A stretch of 12,950 bases of DNA. Origin: an uncultured Zetaproteobacteria bacterium (GTDB lineage Bacteria; Pseudomonadota; Zetaproteobacteria; Mariprofundales; Mariprofundaceae). The translations under genes were made by a program, and so were the position numbers. Location of the stretch: contig CAJXNE010000042.1 in NCBI GenBank assembly GCA_913056285.1, positions 1 through 12,950 on the forward strand, read 5' to 3'. The notes beneath the pieces were generated by a model. That model ran no database searches, was not told the origin of the DNA, and saw only the letters and a list, made by a program, of their open reading frames with translations. Positions 1 to 7,940 of the stretch are shown here, in pieces; the first letter of the stretch is position 1; each line of letters opens with the position of its first letter.

Positions 1-1
1 G

Positions 2-3000
2 TCACAGGGTTGCCTCTTTGGAGCGATCTTTTGCCATCAGCATGTACATTGCAGGTACGACAAACAGGGTGAACAGCGTGCCGATGGAGAGGCCTGTGAA
101 AATCACCAGTCCCATCGAGTAGCGGCCCGCAGCCCCCGCGCCGCTGGCCAGTACCAGCGGCAACACGCCCAGCACCATGGCTGCCGTGGTCATCAGAATC
201 GGACGCAGACGCACGCCGGAGGCTTCGATAATCGCATCCAGTTTTTGCTTGCCTGCAGCTTGTAAATCGTTGGCAAACTGCACCATCAAAATGCCGTGCT
301 TGCTGATCAGACCCATCAGCGTCACCAGACCAACCTCAGTGTAGATATTGACGGTCGCCAGCCCCAGATTGATAAACAGCAATGCGCCCAGCATTGCCAT
401 CGGCACAGATACCAGAATCACCATCGGATCGCGAAAGCTGTTGAACTGAACAGAAAGCGCCAGAAACACAATGACGATAGCCATCAACATCATATAGACG
501 AAACCACCCGACTCCTGCACGAACTGACGCGACGGCCCGGCATAATCGACCGAATAACCGCTGGGGGCGACCTCATTCAATGTCTTTTGCATGAAATCCA
601 GCACCTGTTGCTGCGACAACCCGCCGGCATATACGCCGGAAATGGTGGCTGAATTTAACTGTTGAAAGCGGTTAATGGATTCCGGCACGACCTGATGTGA
701 AATAGATGCGACAGTCGAGGCCTGAATCATGGCGCCGTCCGGTGTGCGGATATAATAATCGAGCACCTGCTCGGGATTCAGGCGTACGGCTTGCGCCACC
801 TGCGGCATGACGCGATAAGAGCGTCCGTCAATCGAGAAGTAATTCACATAACCGCCGCCCAGGGCTGCGCCCAGCGCTGCGCCGACCTGCTGCTGGGTCA
901 GGCCGAGATCGGCGACCAGATCGCGATCCACCTGCAGGGTGGCTTGCGGTTTATCGATTTTCAGGTCAGAATCGATAAAAAAGAACATGCCGCTGGCCTG
1001 TGCTTTGTGCACCACCTGTTCGGCAACCTTGTTAAGCTTGTCAAAGCCTTCGGTAGTCTTAATTACAAACTGTAGCGGCAGACCGCCCGAGCCCGGCAGG
1101 GAGGGGAACTGGAATGCAGCCACGCGCGCACCGGCAATCTGATTCCATTTCTGCTGCAACACCTGCTGCATCTCGCTGGCGCTGCGTTCACGTTGATCCC
1201 ACGGCGTAAACAGCACGCCGCCAATACCCTGACTGGTTGTCGGGGTGCCAGTCAATTGAAACATCTGCTCGTATTCCGGCAGTTCCTTAGCCATTTTGAA
1301 CATCTGCTCGGCATAAACCTGCATCTGTTGCGCTGTGGCATTCGGCGCGCCGACAATCTGTCCTGCTACCAGCCCCTGATCCTCTTGCGGAGCCAACTCG
1401 CCTTTGGAGGTGGTAAACATATAGACCACCACGCACAGTAATAATCCGCCCATCACCACCAGCACCGGCCATGTCTCCAGTGCTCCGGTCAATCGCCGGC
1501 TGTAGGCGCTGTGCAGCCTGGAGAAGACCCGGTCAATGGTGACCACCAGCCTGTTATCCTGCTGCTTGGGGGTAAACATTTTCGAGGCCATCATCGGGGA
1601 TAAAGTCAGCGCCACAATCGCCGAAATGGTGACGGCGCCTGCGAGCGTAAAGGCAAATTCGGTAAACAGGGCACCGGTCAATCCGCCCTGAAATCCGATC
1701 GGCACGTATGCGGCAATCAGTACCACGGTCATGGCGATAATCGGCCCGCCCAGTTCACGCGCGGCCAACAGTGCCGCCTCAAACGGCGATTTGCCCTCGT
1801 GATGCATATGCCTGTCCACATTCTCCACCACGATAATGGCATCATCTACCACCAGCCCGATAGCCAGTACCAGTGCGAGCAGCGTCAGCAGGTTAATCGT
1901 ATAGCCCAACGCCATCATCATAAAGAACGCACCGATCAGCGATAGAGGAATCGCGATCAGCGGTATAATCACAGCCCGCCAGCTGCCTAGGAAAATAAAT
2001 ACGACCAGTGAAACAATCAACAGCGCCTCAGTCAGCGTTTTTACCACCTCATCGATAGAGCTGCGAATAAATTTGGTGCCGTCATAGACAATCTTGCCGC
2101 TCAATCCGTTCGGCATCTGTGTCTGTATGCCCGGAAAAGCATCGCGCACGCGCTGGGTCACTTCGAGCACATTGGCTTCTGGCGCTACCTTGATTCCGAT
2201 AAACACCGATTTCTCGCCATCAAAAGCTGTCGTTAGATTATAATCCTCCGCGCCCAGCACCACATTGGCGACATCGGAGAGGCGCACCATGGCACCATTC
2301 TGCTGGCGAATCACCAGCGCCTTGAATTCGTCAATCGAATGCAGATCAGTGGCGGCATTGAGCTCCACGCTCACCATCTGCCCCTTGGTGCTGCCAAGTG
2401 CGGTCAGGTAGTTGTTGGCTTTCATGGCCGCGAACACATCGCTGGCCGTGACACTATGCGCTGCCATTCGCGCCGGATCCAGCCATGCGCGCAGGGCGAA
2501 TTTACGCTCGCCGATAATTTCGGCGCGCTGCACGCCCTCGATGCCATCAAGTTGCGGCTTGACCACGCGCAGTAAATAATCGGTAACATTGTTATTGGGC
2601 AGCACCTTGCTGAAAAAACCCATATACATCGCATCCACGGTTTTGCCGACCTGTACAGTCAGTACCGGCTGCTGCGCTTCCGGTGGCAAGCGATTGAGCA
2701 CCGCATTCACCTTGGCATTGATATCGGTCAGGGCGCGGTTGGAATCGTAATTCAGCCGCAACGTTGCCATAATCGTTGAAGCACCGCTGACACTTTTGGA
2801 CGAGAGGTAATCAATCCCTTCGGCCTGCGCGATTGCGGTCTCCAGCGGCTGGGTGATAAATCCGGCTACCGTCTCCGCATCAGCGCCGTAGTAGACGGTG
2901 CTGACGGTCACGACTGCATTCTGCGTTTCCGGATACTGGCGAATCGGCATATTGATAATCGCCTGCAAGCCGAGCACCAGAATCAGCAGGCTGATGGTGG

Positions 3001-3043
3001 TCGCCAGTACCGGGCGACGAATAAAGATATCGGTGTAATTCAC
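2..3043 (-). CDS. RND multidrug efflux permease, HAE1 (AcrB/MexF-like) family
   Basis: Inner-membrane proton-driven drug exporter, the pump subunit of the tripartite complex encoded by this operon. The 1013-residue product has the HAE1 opening (IFIRRPVLATTIS at 7-19) with TM1, then a large periplasmic porter loop, a TM2-6 block from about 335, a second periplasmic loop and a C-terminal TM block. The TM4 proton-relay pair is visible as GLVVDDAIIVVEN (D400, D401), and the TM10 lysine lies in GLISKHGILMV (K915). The length is slightly under AcrB (1049), as in the shorter MexI/MexK-like branch. It starts at GTG, 3 nt after the stop of the fusion-protein gene, with AGGA in the end of that gene as ribosome site. 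The stop TGA is at the extreme left edge, so the gene is complete. Substrates cannot be read from sequence. Confidence 0.96.
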   Translation of the reverse strand: MNYTDIFIRRPVLATTISLLILVLGLQAIINMPIRQYPETQNAVVTVSTVYYGADAETVAGFITQPLETAIAQAEGIDYLSSKSVSGASTIMATLRLNYDSNRALTDINAKVNAVLNRLPPEAQQPVLTVQVGKTVDAMYMGFFSKVLPNNNVTDYLLRVVKPQLDGIEGVQRAEIIGERKFALRAWLDPARMAAHSVTASDVFAAMKANNYLTALGSTKGQMVSVELNAATDLHSIDEFKALVIRQQNGAMVRLSDVANVVLGAEDYNLTTAFDGEKSVFIGIKVAPEANVLEVTQRVRDAFPGIQTQMPNGLSGKIVYDGTKFIRSSIDEVVKTLTEALLIVSLVVFIFLGSWRAVIIPLIAIPLSLIGAFFMMMALGYTINLLTLLALVLAIGLVVDDAIIVVENVDRHMHHEGKSPFEAALLAARELGGPIIAMTVVLIAAYVPIGFQGGLTGALFTEFAFTLAGAVTISAIVALTLSPMMASKMFTPKQQDNRLVVTIDRVFSRLHSAYSRRLTGALETWPVLVVMGGLLLCVVVYMFTTSKGELAPQEDQGLVAGQIVGAPNATAQQMQVYAEQMFKMAKELPEYEQMFQLTGTPTTSQGIGGVLFTPWDQRERSASEMQQVLQQKWNQIAGARVAAFQFPSLPGSGGLPLQFVIKTTEGFDKLNKVAEQVVHKAQASGMFFFIDSDLKIDKPQATLQVDRDLVADLGLTQQQVGAALGAALGGGYVNYFSIDGRSYRVMPQVAQAVRLNPEQVLDYYIRTPDGAMIQASTVASISHQVVPESINRFQQLNSATISGVYAGGLSQQQVLDFMQKTLNEVAPSGYSVDYAGPSRQFVQESGGFVYMMLMAIVIVFLALSVQFNSFRDPMVILVSVPMAMLGALLFINLGLATVNIYTEVGLVTLMGLISKHGILMVQFANDLQAAGKQKLDAIIEASGVRLRPILMTTAAMVLGVLPLVLASGAGAAGRYSMGLVIFTGLSIGTLFTLFVVPAMYMLMAKDRSKEATL

Positions 3044-3046
3044 AGT

Positions 3047-4282
3047 TTACTGTTCCTGCGGTGCAGGTGCCACATCATTGGCTGGTTGCACCTTGTTATT
3101 GATAATCAGCGGCGTGCCGTTTGTGAGTTTCATCAACCCACTGGTGACCACCTGATCGCCTTGCTTGAGGCCGGAGAGAATCGCCACCTGATCGCCACGC
3201 GTATCACCCAGGCTAACAAACTCCTGCTGCGCCTCCAGTGCCGGATTCTTGGCATCGCCCTGCTTGCTTTTGCGAGCAATAAATACCGTCGCGCCGTAGG
3301 TGTTATAGCTAATGGCCGTCTGTGGCAATGTCAGGTAACGCTGCTCAGATCCCTTGGCCACGGTTAACTTCACAAACATACCCGGATGTAGTTTTCTCTG
3401 CGGTTGATCGATATGTTGATCAATGCGCCCTTCAATGCGTACATTGCGCGTGGCCGCATCCACAGCAGAATTGATGGCGCTGATACGCCCGTTAAAGCGT
3501 AGCTCAGGCCAAGCATCGCTGCGCACAGTAAGTGTTTGTCCGATTGTCAATCCACCCAGTTCTTTCTGCGGTAGGAAGAAGTCGACAAACAGTGCACCTG
3601 TATTCTGCAGTGTGGTTATCACATCGGCAGGATTCAGATATTGCCCTGGATTGACCGATACGATGCCGAGATGTCCTGCAAATGGCGCTTTGATCATCTT
3701 TTTAGCAATCAATGCCTGCTGTTGGAGCACTGCGGCCTGCGTCCGTTTCAGGCTGGCACTGCTGGTATCAAACACCGCCCGACTGATTGCCTTCGCCGTC
3801 AGTTGTGCCTTGTCGCGTTTAAAACTAATCTCAGCCAGTTTTGCATCGGCCTGTAGAGCATGCAATCGGGCAAGCTCATCGGCATGGCTCAGTTCCAGCA
3901 ACAGATCACCTTTTTTTACCTGCTGCCCGGAATGCACATGCACACGCGCAACCTGCCCGCCAACCTCGGCGCTGATATTCACCCCCTGCACAGCGCGCAG
4001 GCTGCCTACAGCCGATAGCTGCGGCTGCCACTGCTCATAGTCGACCGTCATGGCAGTGACCGTCGCTGGCGGATGACCCTGAGATGCAAGATATTTCTTC
4101 ATCATATAGTTACCGAACATGTGATAGCCGAAGATTGCTGCGAACAACAAACCCACACCAAACACCATCCAGATCATGCGTTTCACCATCTTTTTACGGT
4201 TTGTCTGCTCATGCTCTGTCGGGTTATTCATATCCGTGTTATTCTGATCCAAATTACTCTGATCCTGATTATTCTGACTCAC
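3047..4282 (-). CDS. RND efflux membrane fusion protein (periplasmic adaptor)
   Basis: Periplasmic adaptor (HlyD/AcrA family) that joins the RND pump to the outer-membrane factor. The 411-residue product has a polar Asn/Gln/Asp-rich cytoplasmic tail (1-30), one N-terminal TM anchor (about 33-55, no lipobox), and a split lipoyl domain (NISAEVGGQVARV to LLLELSHADE, resuming at APFAGHLGIVSVNPGQYL). Between the halves lies a helical hairpin rich in Ala, Gln and Lys, followed by a beta-barrel and membrane-proximal domain (LPQTAISYNTYGATVF). It starts at GTG, preceded by a strong GGAGGA six bases upstream, and overlaps the end of the outer-membrane-factor gene by 14 nt, indicating coupled translation. 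The first 20 residues are four degenerate five-residue repeats of the xDQNN type, encoded by a 15-bp tandem repeat. Confidence 0.95.
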   Translation of the reverse strand: MSQNNQDQSNLDQNNTDMNNPTEHEQTNRKKMVKRMIWMVFGVGLLFAAIFGYHMFGNYMMKKYLASQGHPPATVTAMTVDYEQWQPQLSAVGSLRAVQGVNISAEVGGQVARVHVHSGQQVKKGDLLLELSHADELARLHALQADAKLAEISFKRDKAQLTAKAISRAVFDTSSASLKRTQAAVLQQQALIAKKMIKAPFAGHLGIVSVNPGQYLNPADVITTLQNTGALFVDFFLPQKELGGLTIGQTLTVRSDAWPELRFNGRISAINSAVDAATRNVRIEGRIDQHIDQPQRKLHPGMFVKLTVAKGSEQRYLTLPQTAISYNTYGATVFIARKSKQGDAKNPALEAQQEFVSLGDTRGDQVAILSGLKQGDQVVTSGLMKLTNGTPLIINNKVQPANDVAPAPQEQ

Positions 4283-4283
4283 T
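4224..4283. repeat. Four-unit degenerate 15-bp tandem repeat at the OMF/MFP junction
   Basis: On the plus strand four consecutive 15-mers align: TTATTCATATCCGTG, TTATTCTGATCCAAA, TTACTCTGATCCTGA and TTATTCTGACTCACT. On the coding strand they encode residues 1-20 of the fusion protein as SQNN, QDQSN, LDQNN, TDMNN. The last unit contains both the GTG start of the fusion-protein gene and the TAA stop of the upstream gene. Because the unit is a multiple of 3, loss or gain of a unit would keep the reading frame. Confidence 0.8.
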
Positions 4284-5861
4284 GCTATCCTCCGTCTGTT
4301 TTACACCTGTCCACGCGCGTCCAAAATCCGCTCCGCCTGCGACTGCTTTGTATGCATTACCGCGCTGCCACCAGCCACCGCCCATGGCCTGAAACAGCGC
4401 CGCCGTATCCGCGATCAAGGTCGCTCTGGCCTGCACGACACTGATATGTGCAGTGCGAAACTGTTGCTGGGCGCTTAACAGGGAGAGATAACTGGCTGCG
4501 CCCAGTTCGAACTGGCGTTGTACGAGCTTGAGTCGTTGTTCCGACAGGGATTCGGCCTTTTGATTCAAACCCAGTCCCTCGGTATCGCTCTGCAATGCCC
4601 GCAACACATCGGCAACATTCTGAAAGGCGGTTAACACACTCTGGCGATACTGCGATCTTGCTGCTGCGAAACTGGCTAGTGCCTGTCGTCGTTTGGCAGT
4701 GAGTTCGCCACCGTGAAACAACGGTTGTAGAATATTGCCACCAATGTTCCACACTGCACTTGCAGGCCCAGTCAGCAGGTCTCCGAATTGCACCGCCTGC
4801 CTGCCAAAGCCAGCACTAATGCTTAACGATGGATACATATTCGCCGTAGCCAGACCAACCAGCGCACTGGCCTGATGCAGTTGTGCCTCGGCAGCACGAA
4901 TATCCGGGCGCTGGCGTACCAGTTCGGATGGCAAACTCACCGGTATATTTTTTGGAAGATGTAAATCGCTCAACTGAAATGACGGCATCCCTGGTTGCCC
5001 CGGCAAGCGCCCGGCAAGCACCGATAAATAATGACGAACCTGCGCCAGCTGTTTTTGCAATGGCGGCAAGCCAGTGCGCGTCTGTGCCAGTGTTGCCCGC
5101 TGAGCCAGTACATCGACTTTGGTAACCACCCCCAGTTCAAACTGTTTCTCGATAATGTCTAACTGCGACTGTTGGCTTTCCACGATTTCCTGCATAGCCT
5201 GTAATTGCCCACGCAACGATGCTTCGGAAATAGCTGCTGTAACGATATTCGCGGTCAGTGTCAGATATGCCGCTTCCACCTGAAAACCCTGATAATCAAT
5301 ATTAGCGCGTAACGACTCTAAATAACGACGTCCCGAACCAAATGGATCGAAGGCGAAAGAGACATCTACCGAAGCATTTTGCAGGGAATACATAAAACCG
5401 CCGTTCTGGCCGAAGCTCAAGCCAGACAGCTTCTGCCGATCCGCTGATAGTGTGGCGTCAACAGAAGGATAAAGAATCGGACCGCCCTGCGATGCATAAT
5501 CCTCCTGAGCCGCCAATAAGGTCGAGCGTGCAGCAGATAAACTGGGATTTTCCTTCAGCCCCTGTTCAATTAGCGCATTCAATGCCGGTGATTGATACAA
5601 CAGCCACCATTGCTCGGGAACAGATCCACCGAATTCAATCTTCGGTTGATTAGAAATAGTTCGCAGTTGGCCGGAATCGGCCTGATTCTTTTGCAAAGTT
5701 TGCGCATGTTGCTCGGTATAGCCATCAACATGCGGTGCTGCAGGTTGTTTAAAGTCTGGCCCCAGCGCGCACGCGGATAACAACAGGGTCAGTGCAATGG
5801 GCAGTCCTGTAACAGCACTGATACGGATTCCCTGTAGTGATTCTGTTTTCCTGTTACGCAT
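4269..5861 (-). CDS. Outer-membrane factor lipoprotein, NodT/OprM family
   Basis: Outer-membrane channel of the efflux complex (TolC/OprM type). The product is 530 residues from the ATG at 5861, with a lipoprotein signal peptide ending in LLLSAC (lipidated Cys31 from this start), then ALGPDFKQP typical of NodT-family factors. Two outer-membrane-efflux repeats follow, visible as long Ala/Gln/Leu helices with the second-repeat hallmark LPSELVRQRPDIRAAEAQL. A GTG start at 5870 would add three residues. I prefer the ATG because GGTGA lies five bases upstream and the ATGCGTAA overlap with the end of tetR is a classic coupling arrangement. The gene lies between tetR and the fusion-protein gene, an order that differs from the common MFP-RND-OMF order. 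The C-terminal tail after about residue 500 is Gly/Trp-rich and probably disordered. Confidence 0.94.
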   Translation of the reverse strand: MRNRKTESLQGIRISAVTGLPIALTLLLSACALGPDFKQPAAPHVDGYTEQHAQTLQKNQADSGQLRTISNQPKIEFGGSVPEQWWLLYQSPALNALIEQGLKENPSLSAARSTLLAAQEDYASQGGPILYPSVDATLSADRQKLSGLSFGQNGGFMYSLQNASVDVSFAFDPFGSGRRYLESLRANIDYQGFQVEAAYLTLTANIVTAAISEASLRGQLQAMQEIVESQQSQLDIIEKQFELGVVTKVDVLAQRATLAQTRTGLPPLQKQLAQVRHYLSVLAGRLPGQPGMPSFQLSDLHLPKNIPVSLPSELVRQRPDIRAAEAQLHQASALVGLATANMYPSLSISAGFGRQAVQFGDLLTGPASAVWNIGGNILQPLFHGGELTAKRRQALASFAAARSQYRQSVLTAFQNVADVLRALQSDTEGLGLNQKAESLSEQRLKLVQRQFELGAASYLSLLSAQQQFRTAHISVVQARATLIADTAALFQAMGGGWWQRGNAYKAVAGGADFGRAWTGVKQTEDSSESE

Positions 5862-6645
5862 GCTGTTCACCGTTCACTGTATCTGCCATTACATCTGGAC
5901 AGGCAAACCATGGGTGACCTTCCAGCAGAGCCACAGCCTGTCGTCTACAATCATCAAACACGGCCTGAGGATCATCCACACTCCATCCATAGCCTTTGAG
6001 AAAATGAATCACATTGGTGGAAAAGTGTTTGTAGCTGCAAGCCTCATGTCCATTTTCATTGGCGCGTGCCATACCGGAGTTCGCTGCACTGTTCAGCCCC
6101 ACGCACAGTCCCCATATGCCATGATTCAACAACACGGCCAGCTCCTCGCGCGCCTCCTCTTCCATATCCGCACCACCGGTCAAATCATGCTCAAGCATCT
6201 CTAGCACCAGCGGCTGCGCCATGGCAAAACAGGATTCATGTACCTGATTCAGCTCCGCAATGCGCTGTGGATTGGCACGTCGCCAGATGGAAGGCATCAA
6301 CGACAGATGTTCAATTTCGATCAAATCCTGATGGTGCTGGGAAATCAGCCAGTTCACGGTGAATCCGGTCACAGTGCGCTGCATGGCCGCGCCTTCCCCC
6401 TCAATCACAGTGCGATACAATGCCTGTTCCTGAACGCCGATACAGGCAGCACAAGCCAGCAACAAATCCTCTTTGGCAGCAAAATGTGAATAGATGGTAC
6501 CCATGGACACCTCGCATGCCCTGGCAACATCGGACATGCGCACACCCAGAAACCCTTTATCGGAAAACAGCGCAATGGCTTGTCTGACAATGGCCTGTTC
6601 CCGATCGGCGCGCTTTTCCTGTTTCGATTTTTTCTGTTCCGGCAT
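5854..6645 (-). CDS. TetR/AcrR-family transcriptional repressor of the efflux operon
   Basis: Probable ligand-responsive repressor of the pump operon it heads. The 263-residue product has a short basic N-terminal tail (KKSKQEKRADRE) and then the TetR DNA-binding domain: AIALFSDKGFLGVRMSDVA with the helix-turn-helix at about 36-57, ending in the signature MGTIYSHFAAKEDLLLA. The long C-terminal half is helical and family-divergent, as expected for a ligand and dimerisation domain; it holds several cysteines (for example near residues 65, 68 and 133) of unknown meaning. The ATG is preceded by GGAGGA at good spacing. The product is larger than typical TetR proteins (about 200 residues). The ligand is not predictable. 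Position as first gene of the operon and an operator-like promoter argue for autorepression. Confidence 0.92.
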   Translation of the reverse strand: MPEQKKSKQEKRADREQAIVRQAIALFSDKGFLGVRMSDVARACEVSMGTIYSHFAAKEDLLLACAACIGVQEQALYRTVIEGEGAAMQRTVTGFTVNWLISQHHQDLIEIEHLSLMPSIWRRANPQRIAELNQVHESCFAMAQPLVLEMLEHDLTGGADMEEEAREELAVLLNHGIWGLCVGLNSAANSGMARANENGHEACSYKHFSTNVIHFLKGYGWSVDDPQAVFDDCRRQAVALLEGHPWFACPDVMADTVNGEQHA

Positions 6646-6680
6646 TGTTCCTCCACCCGACTGAGGTTTCTCTGTTCAAG

Positions 6681-6693
6681 CATGCAATGCATG
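6681..6693. promoter_or_regulatory. 13-bp palindrome in the tetR leader
   Basis: CATGCA-A-TGCATG is a perfect 6-bp inverted repeat around one central base. It lies in the transcribed leader, about 20-33 nt after the predicted start of transcription. It may be a second operator or chance; nothing else decides. Confidence 0.3.
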
Positions 6694-6706
6694 TCTGGCA
6701 TGAAAA

Positions 6707-6739
6707 CGAATAATGTTCGAATTATTATCGAATATTATT
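6707..6739. promoter_or_regulatory. Candidate TetR operator: three 11-bp direct repeats over the -10 box
   Basis: Three adjacent 11-mers begin with CGAAT: CGAATAATGTT (6707), CGAATTATTAT (6718) and CGAATATTATT (6729). The first two also form an inverted repeat, AATAAT (6709-6714) and ATTATT (6721-6726) around GTTCGA. The block covers the -10 element, part of the spacer and the predicted start site, so a bound protein would block the promoter. Binding by the adjacent TetR is inference. Confidence 0.5.
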
Positions 6740-6748
6740 TCTTGTCAA
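6721..6748 (-). promoter_or_regulatory. Sigma70-type promoter of the tetR-efflux operon
   Basis: Reading the minus strand, a perfect -35 TTGACA (6748-6743) is followed by a 16-nt spacer and AATAAT (6726-6721, five of six matches to TATAAT). Transcription would start near 6714, giving a leader of about 68 nt before the tetR ATG. No other gene lies between it and tetR. Confidence 0.7.
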
Positions 6749-6874
6749 GCGTGGCGGCAGGAAACATGCCCGTTGAGGCTCGTCTGAAGCCAAAATAAGC
6801 GGGTGCCATAAACAGGATAGCCGGCATGTGTATAAAATCCTTTCAAGGCGTGGCAGAAAGTTCAGAATGAGCCC

Positions 6875-7063
6875 GTGGAAGCTTTGGAATATGTCACGGT
6901 GCTGTGCCCCTATTGCGGTGAATCGAATGAAATAACTGTCGAGCGAACAGGAACGGCGGTATGTTATACTGAGGATTGTCAAATTTGTTGCCGTGCCATG
7001 CAGATTGGCGTCACGCTCTGCGATGACGATATTACAGTATCAGTGCATCATGAAGATGATTAG
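6875..7063 (+). CDS. CPXCG motif-containing cysteine-rich small protein
   Basis: The 62-residue cytoplasmic protein is of the Cys_rich_CPXG family (function unknown; presumably zinc-binding). It shows the defining CPYCGE (C11, C14) and the second motif YTEDCQICCRAM (C35, C38, C39), plus extra cysteines C30 and C49, and an acidic/His C-terminus (HHEDD). The start is GTG; the TTG three codons later is an alternative. No ATG is available in frame before residue 42, and the ribosome site is weak. A TATAAA box lies at 6831-6836 without a convincing -35. The gene ends only 4 nt before the end of the convergent folK gene. Confidence 0.88.
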   Translation: MEALEYVTVLCPYCGESNEITVERTGTAVCYTEDCQICCRAMQIGVTLCDDDITVSVHHEDD

Positions 7064-7067
7064 TCTC

Positions 7068-7493
7068 TTACAAATGCAGTGCCACCAGCGTTAGCTTCTG
7101 AGAACCGCCCGGTGGCAGTATGTCGATTGTAACCAACTCGGAGGCCGGCACGGATGCATGGGCATACTGATACAGTTCATCATCAATCACTTCGCCATCA
7201 ATCATGAGTACATCCAAATCAATGGTGCGCGGTTTCCATGAGCCCTTTGAACGGTCGCGCCCCTGAGCATCTTCCAGCGCCTTCATGCGCTGGCGTATTT
7301 CGGATGCTTCAAGCCCGGAATCAAACAAACAGCAGGCATTGAGAAAATCATCGCCGGCCATGCCCACGGCAGCGGATCGAAATACGGATGAAAAGCTCAC
7401 TTCACCGAATTCGCTTCTGAGCGCGGCGGCCGCCTGTACTAAATTCTTTTCAGGATCAATATTGGAACCCATACCGACCAGCACCTCAGCCAT
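7068..7493 (-). CDS. folK: 2-amino-4-hydroxy-6-hydroxymethyldihydropteridine pyrophosphokinase
   Basis: Folate biosynthesis enzyme (HPPK): transfers pyrophosphate from ATP to 6-hydroxymethyl-7,8-dihydropterin. The product is 141 residues, short beside the 159-residue E. coli enzyme. Motifs seen are VGMGSN at 6-11, the FRSAAVG strand-loop, DFLNACC, and the catalytic stretch EDAQGRDRS..WKPRTIDLDVLMIDG with Mg-binding D92 and D94 and arginines R79, R81 and R89. An upstream TTG (7508) could extend it by five codons. The ATG at 7493 is chosen because AGGAG sits five bases before it and it overlaps the end of folB by 8 nt (ATGGCTGA). The C-terminal section after about residue 110 is divergent: the usual HPR..RxFVL..L pattern reads AHASVPASELVTIDILPPG. 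Confidence 0.92.
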   Translation of the reverse strand: MAEVLVGMGSNIDPEKNLVQAAAALRSEFGEVSFSSVFRSAAVGMAGDDFLNACCLFDSGLEASEIRQRMKALEDAQGRDRSKGSWKPRTIDLDVLMIDGEVIDDELYQYAHASVPASELVTIDILPPGGSQKLTLVALHL

Positions 7494-7851
7494 GACGGCT
7501 CCTTTCAATCAGAACTGCTACATTCTCGCTGCCGCGCACCGCCCCGGGCTTGGATAATTTCAGTCGCAACCACGGCACGGAAAATTCATCTAATACAATA
7601 TTGGCGCATTGCTCGGCCAGCGATTCAATCAACCCGAAACTGGAGGCTTCTACAAATGCAATCAATCGTTTCGACACAGCCTTATAATCCAGCGTATCTT
7701 CGATGCTGTCGGTTTGCGCTGCCCTGGTGATGTCCCAGGCCATCTCCAGATCAAGGCGCACCGTTTGCCGTATTTCGCGCTCCCAATCGTAAATACCAAT
7801 CACGGTTCGCACTTCCAGCCCCTCAATCAACACTCTGTCAGTTCCATTCAC
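7486..7851 (-). CDS. folB: Dihydroneopterin aldolase
   Basis: Folate pathway enzyme acting one step before FolK: cleaves 7,8-dihydroneopterin to 6-hydroxymethyldihydropterin and glycolaldehyde. The 121 residues match the family length. Motifs seen are GIYDWERE at 19-26 (usually GVxxxER), TLDYKAVSKRL at 53-63, LIESLAE at 75-80 with the pterin-binding glutamate, and KLSKPGAVRGSENVAV with the conserved catalytic lysine (K101). The start is GTG with AGGAG six bases upstream. It is translationally coupled to folK by an 8-nt overlap. Its promoter must lie in the 166-nt gap shared with the divergent zf-CHCC gene; I could not fix it. Confidence 0.94.
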   Translation of the reverse strand: MNGTDRVLIEGLEVRTVIGIYDWEREIRQTVRLDLEMAWDITRAAQTDSIEDTLDYKAVSKRLIAFVEASSFGLIESLAEQCANIVLDEFSVPWLRLKLSKPGAVRGSENVAVLIERSRHG

Positions 7852-7885
7852 GATACACTCCTAAGGATTTTACTATGTCCAAATC

Positions 7886-7913
7886 TTGACATTATCATCA
7901 TCGACGACACAAT
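7886..7913 (+). promoter_or_regulatory. Possible promoter for the zf-CHCC gene
   Basis: A perfect TTGACA (7886-7891) is followed after 16 nt by CACAAT (7908-7913, four of six). Transcription would begin near 7920 and give a leader of roughly 100 nt that contains the hairpin-forming element at 7941-7999. The -10 match is weak. Confidence 0.35.
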
Positions 7914-7940
7914 TCGCCCGCTTTTTTTATGGGGAATTAT

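Noticed and set aside
3423..4040. 205-codon plus-strand ORF opposite the fusion-protein gene
   Set aside because: It lies wholly inside a clear MFP gene, has no recognisable domain, and is Ser/Cys/Arg-rich like a reverse-frame shadow.
4224..4283. CRISPR array or IS end
   Set aside because: Units are only 15 bp, contiguous without spacers, and inside a coding junction; a degenerate minisatellite fits better.
7494..7508. TTG start of folK at 7508
   Set aside because: The ATG at 7493 has AGGAG at ideal spacing and an 8-nt coupling overlap with folB.
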